From Heliopora coerulea (taxonomy: Eukaryota; Cnidaria; Anthozoa; Scleralcyonacea; Helioporidae): a stretch of DNA of 64,000 nt. The DNA is taken from positions 744,001 to 808,000 of the forward strand of contig JASJOG010000035.1 of the NCBI GenBank assembly GCA_030142905.1, read 5' to 3'. Both the position numbers and the translations under genes were made by a program. Shown here in pieces: positions 1 through 10,300 of the stretch (positions are counted from its first letter, which is position 1; each line of letters begins with the position of its first letter). The notes under the pieces were generated by a model. It was not told the DNA's origin. It saw nothing but the letters and a program-made list of their open reading frames with translations, and ran no database searches.

Positions 1-330
1 ACGGCATAGCATAGTATAATATAGCATAGAATAACATGGCACGGCATAGCATAGCACAGCATACCACAGCATAGTATAGTACAGCATAGTATAGTATAGT
101 ATAGCATAGCATAGCATAGTATAGTATAGTATAGCATAGTATAGTATAGCATAGCATAGCATAGTATAGTATAGCATAGTATAGTATAGTATAGTATAGT
201 ATAGTATAGTATAGCACAACACAGCACAGAATAACATAGCATAGTATAGCATAGCATAGAATAACATAGCGTAGAATAGCATAGCACAGCATAGCATAGT
301 ATAAAATAGCATATAACACAGAATAAACGT
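1..330. repeat. ATAGY pentanucleotide satellite
   Basis: Near-continuous tandem pentamers of ATAGT and ATAGC, with occasional ATAAC, CACAGC or GAATA variants, fill the left edge. The array runs off the window, so its full length is unknown. No coding potential. Confidence 0.95.
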
Positions 331-785
331 TTCATCCCAGCCTACTTTAGCATTAGCCAAGCGATCTGGGAACAGACCATCACTCGAGGATTGTCAACAC
401 ACTCTTCGAAAATAGAATGAAGAATATTTAATCTGTAAGAGAAAAAGTAACACGCGAGTTCACTATTGCGCAGCGCCACCTTTGCATGGAAGGTAAAGTG
501 TATTGAAACATGAGAGATAATTTAATAGCAAGTTGGAGACAATACGCACATAGTTACAGAACTTCGTCTCAATGACAGCCCACACTTTAAACTCTACATC
601 ACACAAGTATTCGTACAGACAATAGGATGGTTTCGAGGGCAATTTGGGAAAAGCTTCCACGAGTGAAAAACATAAGACTACCAAAACAGCAAAAGTCTAA
701 AGGACTAGTGGGATTCAGTGTCTTTGAAAACCTCACAAGTGAGTGTTTTTCTAAAGTGCAAGAGAAACGATGCTATTACCAATTA

Positions 786-1090
786 GTAGAAACTTAGTCG
801 AGTACTATTGCAAATGCTGCATTCTGATTGGCTACGCTATTCGCTATCTATTCGTCGATAGATAGCGAGTAGCGAAAATGACTTCCGCCTCTCGTTTTTA
901 TGAAGTTTCTGAAGACGAAATAGAATGCTTACTTGAAAGTGCAATCCCAGAGAAGACGAAAAATGTTCTTTGCAAAGTCTGTTTCTACTAATTAACAATT
1001 AGATTATGAGCTCGAGATTTCTATGAGGTGATAGTTGACGAGGGCGAAGAAATCACCTCATAGAAATCTCGAGCTCATAATCTAATTGTT
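786..1090 (+). mobile_element. Foldback element with tyrosine-recombinase-like start exon, copy 1
   Basis: The first 200 bases contain an ATG at 878 with an open stretch beginning MTSASRFYEVSEDEIECLL. From memory this resembles the N-terminal start of DUF3504/Crypton-type proteins (an inference). It is followed by an inverted repeat: the arm from TTAACAATTAGATTATGAGC returns in reverse complement ending at about 1088, around a short loop. A second copy lies at 41692-41985. The element is too short to be autonomous. Confidence 0.6.
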
Positions 1091-1351
1091 AAATAACAAT
1101 ATATAGGGAAAAAGATAATTCAGTGCAAATCAGTGTTACCTATTTTCTGTACTGTATTTCCTTAAACTTGAATTGAGAAATTTTTTTCCAGTGTATTAGT
1201 TCACGGGAAATAAGACAAATTTTTCATCACTTTTTTTTCTTTGAATGACCGAGACTTGGTGTCCCAGTGATCCAAAAGTGGTTGCAAAAGTGAGTTCACA
1301 TCTGTAATATGAACGTCCAATAATGTCATTTCCGACCTCAATCTTCCTTAC

Positions 1352-4300
1352 TTGTCAATTGTATCAGCAATACCGCCTTCTCTTCTAAGGATAAATGCGA
1401 AGATTGGTTTGTAATTGACGTCTTGGTATGCAGCAACAGACTTTCGAAGTGACGCCACATACTCGTCAGCTGTGCTTTCCTCTGGAAGACGATCGTCGAA
1501 AAAGAACGAAGGACAGGTCAAAAATGATCACGGCTATATAGAAATGTGAAGTTCTAAGATCTGCTTTCCACAGCGTTAAAACTTTTCTTGGAATAGTAAC
1601 TAAATTTAGGCCATGGCAACTGTACAAATAGCTCTTTAGGTTTAGGTTAATATAAGATATCAGGGGAACATTTTACCCAATTTACATACTTGAGAGTGAG
1701 GTTTGCAGCTAAGAAGTGAATAAACGTTACTTTCAAGGGACGTGAACTTGAAGAAAGCCCGTATTTCCTCAGGAATGTGAATCAAGAATAGACTCACGTT
1801 TTCCGGCATGCTTGACAGTCTCAAGGGCTGCAGACAGGCACGGTAAGTCCAAAACAAAGTGAAAGACCTTCGAGAAAAAAAGTGAAAAAAGAAAACTTGC
1901 AATCAATTTATGCCGCAGAAAGTGGAAGGAAACAGATTTCTCTGAACTCACTTCAACGAACGTTTTCTCTGATATCATCGCCGGCAACAACTCCGAGAAT
2001 TCTCTTAAGAAAGTTCGTGGAAACCAGGCAAGGATCTATGAGTAAAAATGAAGAGGGTGAGGCACTGAGGGTGTAATTAGTCCCAGTATCTCGATGCACG
2101 CCTTAAGCCTGCCAGAGACCGTCCTTCACAACGCGACGTGACTTATTAGCATTCATAGTAGTTGTAAAAACAGATCTTTGCTGATAGCAAGAAAGCCGTG
2201 TTGGAAAAAACTCAAACACATTACGCATGTTTATTTCGTTCGAGAGTGTGAGAGAAACATCACCTATAAATGACGGATTATTTAACAGCTAATCAAATCT
2301 TACCAACTGACAAGATTTTCGACTGGATGAAAAGAAGGCAAATGTCATACCTTTAAAAGGTTAGGGAAGAACTCAGTGAAGATCGTGGTTGATTGACGCA
2401 GTTTTTCCATATTCTCGCGACAGAAGTTCACCGTTTCAAACGCAACTTCAGGGCTATTAAGTAGCACAAATGCGCAAGTGTTAAAGTTACGTCATTTTAA
2501 CGTTTTAACTTCACTATCAAGCAGAATTCAAAAGCAATAACGAGAACAAACAACAAATTAACTAGGGAAATATGGAAGAGAAACCGAATCAGTAAAAAAA
2601 AATCGTTATGATGCATTACTAACGTTAGCCATGTGCACCAATCCACACGATGCAATGAATAAACAGTGAGCAACAGGAACAGCAGCGATGGCGGACGTGT
2701 AAGATAATTTCACCTCAGCGATCAGGATACTATCCAATTCACAAGGTTTAGGGCATGCAGATTCACGAACATATTCACGCACATAAACCGCACTTGTGCC
2801 ATCGTAAAAAGACTTTATGTTGTTGTCAATTGCAAGATGAAGCTCACAATGTAGCTAGCTTACCTTGAAAAGCCACTCGCCAAAACCTCTCGAAAAAAGA
2901 ACTTACAGTAAGGTTCGGGATCTAGAATTACGGCTTCTCCTATAAGAGAAAACCACTCGAAATTACGTAAAAATCACAATTCTCATATTTATCTAGGGTG
3001 ACTTTCAACGTTATTCTACTAGGTATTCACAGCCTTTTCTAGGAAATCTATATCTGTCAAACGAGAAATGGACTGAAGGGGTCGTAATGATCAAATCTTG
3101 TCGGTCAATTCGACCAGTCATGTGTCAGAAGTACCTTCGATCATTGAACAAGAAATACGATAAGCCGAGGAGCAATAGAGTAACATGCTTGAGGTATATG
3201 GTGATTTTATTTTGAAAACACGTTTGAACATATTCTCTGGAGTTGTTTCTAATGTACGTCGCCAACCATTAGTAGCGTTTACCTCAAAGTAATTCTAAGA
3301 TTCAACGAAAGGAGGAAGTTTCTTCTCTGTATCAAGAAGACAAGTCAAACAACATTGACCGTAGAATGTTTTCTTTCATTCAAAGAGAATAAAGTAAATT
3401 AGGGCTGTCCTTCGTCAGTAGTTAAAGATAAGTTATTCATTCTCTGAGGATGTTGCAAGCAGCAACGAAACGTTAGATGTATACTATAAATCTTTAAATA
3501 TGCCTATTTTGCGTGTTTTTTGCTGGGCTTTGTTATTTATTCTTCGCTTATGATTCCTACCTGGTACCTCTGTCGCCCTATACGACATTTCGCGTGCGGT
3601 ACGAACATTTCGGCGAGAAAAATCATGATAAACAAGAAGAACACACTTGGATGTGCACTTGATATAAACTGAAAACTAGTTTTCATAGACATAATTTACC
3701 ACACGTACTCGGGTTTTTACCGCGGGAAAGAATGACAACTATAAAGCCATATTTCAGGTAAGAAACCACCAAAACTCGCGAGCTGGCTGACACCATACTT
3801 ACAGAGAGGACACCCTCATGTACAGCAGGGTTCTGCCCACGGTGGGCGGCGCTGGGCAGTAGTGCCTGGCACTCAGCAGTGCCGTCCGGCATTCACACCA
3901 GGGCAGACTCTTCCGCCCAGCACTCGAAAAGTATCAAATATGCGACAAGAATACCTCTAGTAATATATATTTTTTTTTTTTACTTAACTTTTTTACTTAG
4001 TACTTTAAGCAATACTATTGACCATCATTCGGTAAAATTTAGAACCATAATGTGCACACTATTAGCTACCGATGATTCGGTGAAATATAATATCCATTTA
4101 GTTTAAACCAAAATTACAAGTTACCGGGGGTATGACCCCGGGCCTGCAGGTACCCGGCACCCAGATGGTCCTGGGCAGAACCCTGGTACAAGTAAGGTCC
4201 GTTTTTAAGACAATCTTCGAGATCCGACAAGGTGTTTGACTTTAGCCTTTGTAGCTAAGAAATGCACATAAACTTGTGGGTTCGTTGACATTACCAACAG

Positions 4301-7300
4301 AAAGGACACCCACTTACACCATGGTGGTTTCCATTACACGTGCAAAAGAGGACAACCACTTACAGCTGACGGAGAACTTCATCCTTTCATTGCAGGTACG
4401 AAACCAACCTAAACTTGTAGGTTTGCAAATGCAACACTGGCAGGAAACATGAAAACTATTTCAAAGACCAGTTTAAACTAACCATGGTTAACAATGAACA
4501 GCAGCATTGGTAAAAGTGCATCCAGCCACGGGGTAGGCCAACTTTTCACTATGCTATATATCCTCCGAACAGCTTGGATTGCTTTGGGAACTAAAGCCTT
4601 TTCTTGAGCACAGAAGAAATCCAAGAGTAACACAGCTTCTACAACACACTGCACAAAAAACAACCAGTTTTTGTAACAACGAAGAGTTAAGCCACAAATT
4701 TAAAGAAATTCTTCTTCGTCATCTTATAAAGACAAGCAGTACCAAATAATTTTACGTTCCGGAAATTGAATGCATGAAACTAAAAAACTAAAAACTAAAA
4801 ATGAAACTAAAAACTCATACTTATTCGCTCAACTTTACATGGCATACCATTAGCGTAACCATGTCACGCTTACTATAGCCCACGGCTAAATGCGCGTTCC
4901 ATCATTAACAATTTCACTACCAATCGTTAGACAATCACAATTACACAACTGTAACACCAGTGTGGTTCCAATTACCTACTCTAAAACCAAAAAAATCAGA
5001 GACGGTCAATGGAATGAATAATTTCCTTCGAGAAGTCACTGTTTTCTTGGCATGAATTAATAGTTTTGGAGCCAAGGCACAAAAAAACCATTTGATAAGG
5101 AAAAGTACGTATTCCAATGTCCGTATCTCGGCCGTTATTTAACTTATACATCTAAAGTTTTGGTGTGTAAAGTTCTGTTATGGTCTTGTGTTATTGTCGG
5201 TCAAATGTTGGCAAGTCGAAGGGTTGTGATATATGACGACATGAGTTCAATACTGTATATAAATGGGATTTCCAATAAAATTGGGGATTGCTTTCATTTT
5301 TAAATTATTTTTTTAGTTAAAAAAACGAGTTAAAGTAATTAAATAATTTTATTAAATTATAATTTAAACGAAGAGAAGGTTTGCAATTAATAACGTCATG
5401 ACTTCGGTTTTGTACGTACATAAAACTTCAATATAAATAACAATGCCCAGCAGATTGTGCGAAGTATCGCCATATGTAAACATTAACAATTGCATAAACA
5501 AAGAAGGCTAGAAGAGTTTTAAAACATATTTATTGACTGACGTTTCGTCGCTACAAGCAACATCTTCAGAGTGGAGATCAGGGATTACAACGAGATATAT
5601 TTATAATCCCTGATCTCCACTCTGAAGATGTTGCTTGTAGCGACGAAACGTCAGTCAATAAATATGTTTTAAAACTCTTCTAGCCTTCTTTGTTTATGCA
5701 ATTGTTAATGTTTACATATGGCGATACTTCGCACAATCTGCTGGGCATTGTTATTTATATTAAAGTTACGATTTCCGCCTGGACAATCACTCGTATACAT
5801 AAAACTTCCAATTTCATTGGGGAATGCTGTCATTTTTAAATTGGGACGATTAATAATAACTCAGTTAATGGATGCGACTTTGTAGCAGACGTAATTACAT
5901 ATAATATATAATATGTAATATATAATATATAATATATATATGTACTATAAAATATGTAATATATAATATGTAATATATGTATAATGCATAATATACATGT
6001 ATGTATATGATAATAATTTATTAAACATATATAGAAAAGAATATTTTATTGAAATTTGTGAGTGTCTGTGTATAGAGAGGTTAACAATTAACTATATACC
6101 GTATGCAGTTAGATAGCTAGACAGACAGACAGACCAATACAGATAGAAAGAAAGACAGACAAACATGTAGGTAGGTATATTACTGTATATAGATAGGACA
6201 GATAGACAGACAGACAGATGCTGTCATTCTGTCTTTCTTCGGCTTGTGAGTCTGGGTGCCAGTAGTGCATGCTGCATCAGAGCAATTCTTAAGTAAGTAC
6301 AAAAAAGTAGTACAGTACAAGAAATTTGATGTAAACTTACTGCCTTCACTAAGACGGCATCTTGGGAACTGGATGGCTCTAAAAATAATTTAGGCAATAC
6401 AGTCAGGCAAGTGGCAGTCTCTGCAAGGTGACTGAAAATGAGCTTACTTAAGGTTCATTTACTCATGCGATTTTGTGTCTTACGATCAACATCTTGGAGT
6501 GTGTGTTTAAGTGTGGAGAGCATTGAGGACAAACTGCAGTGAATCGTAAGCAGGTATCTTGCTGCATGAACTGTCATGGTCTATTACATATACCAAGATG
6601 ACAATTGCAACATACAAAATCTCACCTGGAAATGGGCCATTAGCAAGCATTGCTCATTCATTGCCAAACATTAAATGCACAAAAATTTACAGGGAAAACA
6701 ACATAAACAAGGGACTCTGCTGTCCTCCTGGCTTAGTTGCAATAATTAAATAGGTATACAATAAACAGGCATTGTATTCCCATTTTTACTCATATTTTCC
6801 ATTTTTCATAAAATAAAAACAAAATTCAATTCTGTTTTATTTTAATTTTATTTTAATTTATTTTCTTTTTGAGGATAAATGCATATATTGGTTTCTAATG
6901 AACATCTTTTACTTTATTTTAATTTTATTTTAATTTATTTTCTTTTCAAAATAAAATATAATACAAATAAAATTAAATTCTATTTTATTTTAATTTTATG
7001 CTAATTTCACCTTAATTTTTCTAAATAAAATAAAGTAAAATAAAAATAAATGCCAGCAAATAAGAATATACAATGCAGTATGAGTGACACAATGATGTTT
7101 AAAATTAAATTAAAGTAAAAATCACTTTTACTTTTAAAAATAAAATAAATTAAACTTTAGAAGAAAATCGTACACAAAAACTACTCACTGCATTCACTTT
7201 GCTTCAAAAGTCTGTAGCAATATGAAATCGCTTTTCTAGCCAGATTACTATCTTGTCTGCCTTCAGAAAAGACACTTGACTCACTTCCAAACATGTCTCT

Positions 7301-10300
7301 CATGCTTGACAAGTTACTTGTCCCACCAACACTAATGTTGTCATCACCTCGTTGGGATGAAACATTCACAGGTGTGCTTGTCCGGCTACCACTTGATGCA
7401 AATGCCTGTGTAATCTCACAGAAGCTCGGGCTGGTACTTGGTGATGACGTGTGCTTGCCTGATACCATACTATCCATGTCTTCTGCACCAGGAGTACATA
7501 GCATGCGATCCTCAAAGAAATACTGTTCCGACAAAGAGGAGAAAGATGAGGGAGTGCCAAGAAAGGATTTTGCATTATCATTAGTTTTGCAACGGGAAAT
7601 ATCCAAACACAAATCTCCTAGTCCTTCTTGCAAGCTCCAAGTGCTGTACATCCACTGTCGAATTACAGAAAAGGTGTGCATGTTGAGAAACTGATCTGGA
7701 AAGCTGTACTGCGCTGGAAAAAATCAGGTGAAAATTAAGTAACTGCTGCATGTCTGCTTGATTCAGCATTTGTTTACCCATTGGAGTGCAACAAAAATTT
7801 GTATCACCAGGACACTTTGAATGGGTCACACCTTATCACAGCTTCCGTTGTGTTGTATAGGAGTCACTACACTATTGTGAAAGGGACCATGAAAAGCCAT
7901 ATAAACTGATAACATATTTTCAATATATGTCAAGCAAAAAGCACATTCAGAAGTGTGCCAAAACCATCAAAATAACCTGGGTTAAAGTGTTTTGTGAACA
8001 TTCACCAACATAATGTCTTCCCCAAATTCCATGCATGTGTATTCATTTCAAAACAGTTTCGATCCAGGGGTAAGCTCTGTGGGAAAGGTGGGTCCCCCAT
8101 TAATTTCCTAAATGAGCTATATTGCTTGGGCAAATAAAAGGTCAAATAACACTAGTCAACATATCTGGTATGACAGTTTTACTCCCACCAAGATGACTGA
8201 ACTGCAAAACTCACCGAGATTGAGCACTGTGTAAAATGAATGACATGCAGTTCCATCAAGTTCAGTAACATGGTGAAGCTACATAGGCAAAAAAACATTG
8301 TAAAACTGTAATTACTCTTACATAAAAAGGTATAAATATTTTCACTAAAAGTATAAATGTTTTCAAATATAACATAATTCATCTCTTAGTATCCATCTAT
8401 ATACTTTTAGTCAAGGCTATAAGGAAGTTTTATAGCAGGTTCAACCTACATTATGTCAAACTCTAGTTGAGTAAAAAAAATCTTTTGTTTCCAGTGAGAG
8501 CTTGAAATGGTTTGTGTTTATTATTCAATCTAAACACACTGATTACTAATTAATACACCTTGTGGATACCTTTTGCTTTGATGTAGAAAAAAGCTTCCGT
8601 TGAAATGGATTGGGGGCAGAGACAGTGCTTGCACTACCAAGCCATCGCACCATTTGGCAGCTGATCTCACCCACCTGATCTATGAGGGATAACATTAAAT
8701 TTACATCAAGCAAATCAAAGTACAATTCAGGTGTCATAAACCTTATGCATGTTTCCCTAAACAAAGTAAATTCCCAAAAAGTGGTAAACATTTTAAACAG
8801 GACATAAAAAGCATTGCCAAAGAGGTAGATTGAAAATGTGAAGTAAAAATATGGACTTCGAGTATGAAGGGGAGAGTGGTGAGAGAATGAGAAACAGGGG
8901 TGTGGAGGGGAAAGGAGGAGAGTGGAAAAGACAGTTGAAGGTAGGATAGATGGGGTATGAGGAAGAGAAGAGTGGAGGCAAAGTAAATGGTGATAATCAA
9001 AAGGAATAGTGGATAGGAAAAGTTATAAGCAGACAGGAAGACTGTAGAGAGGGGGCAATGGGAAAAGGGAGTGGATGGCTGGAAGAAGAGGGCAAGAGTA
9101 AAGAAGAAGGTGAAAAGGAAGAATTAAAAAGGAAAATGGTGTAGAGAAAGTGGGGAAAAGGTAAGGGTGGAGAAGAGATCATGGGTGGTGGAGGATGTAG
9201 GAAGAGAGCAGAGAGGATTTGTAGAGAGAAGTACCAGAAAGGTTAGATCAGACAGTGAAGGGCAAGAGTGGAGGGCATGAAAGAAGGAATAATACTGGGT
9301 AGGGTACCTGTTTATGGAAGGAGAGTGGGTGAAATGTAGAGGAGAAGAATGGACAGGCAGAGCACAGGTGATGAATGGAAGAGAGATTAATATGAGTTAA
9401 TAAGGAAAGAGAGGAGACAGAAGTAGTAAACAATGAAGAAGGTGAATCAAGGCAGAGTAGAAGGACATATGAAGAAGGCATGTGAGAAGAGAAAGCAGAA
9501 GAGTGTGAAGATGCATTTTGAAGATGGAGTTTCCAGTTTGGAGGAGGATCAATTCCTATGATTCATTCAAGAAACACACTTCAAGACTTAACTTCAAGAA
9601 TAGAATATAAGGCAAGAATATAAGGCAAGAAATGAATGGCAAGAATAGAATGGCAAGAATAGAATATAAGGCAAAAATGTCCAACTGCTACTTTATCATT
9701 CCAATTGAAAAAATGAAATAAATATACGAAAAGGCAATTTACAAAGGATGGATAGCCTAGGCCAGTATGAATGTGTGGTACTGAGCATTAACATCCACTG
9801 CAGCTATGGTTTTCCCAAATTAACCCATCAAGGGGTAAGGGTACACTTCATATTTTTTCTCTGGCTAACACCAGACAATTTTACTTGTTAAGAGAATAAG
9901 CCCTGCCCTTCAATAAGTTAAAGACTACACATAGTTTTAACAGGATGAAAATGCTGAATTTGTTCACATACTTTCCACTTAAACTCTAAATACACAATTT
10001 AAACTTGCTATAAATATATTGTAAAAATAATTTGTAGTACCTCCATTCAACATGTGTATTCCATCATATAACTGAAGACGATGCAAGCATGAGACTGAGT
10101 TTCTTTGAAGATGACCACTGGATCCAGGTGAACTTTTTATCCATCTTAAACAGCAGGAAACAGATACGTGACTGGCTTATTTCTTACAAAGTTGTTGTAG
10201 GATCTCCTATATTGCTTGTAATTCACTGTATTTTATATACATTTAGGCCCAGCCAGAAAGGACTGCTGGCAAGAATAACCTGACAGATATCCTGCTTCAC

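Noticed and set aside
8743..9481. Several minus-strand Ser/Pro/Phe-rich open frames
   Set aside because: They arise from the pyrimidine-rich complement of the purine tract; no domain and no splice context.
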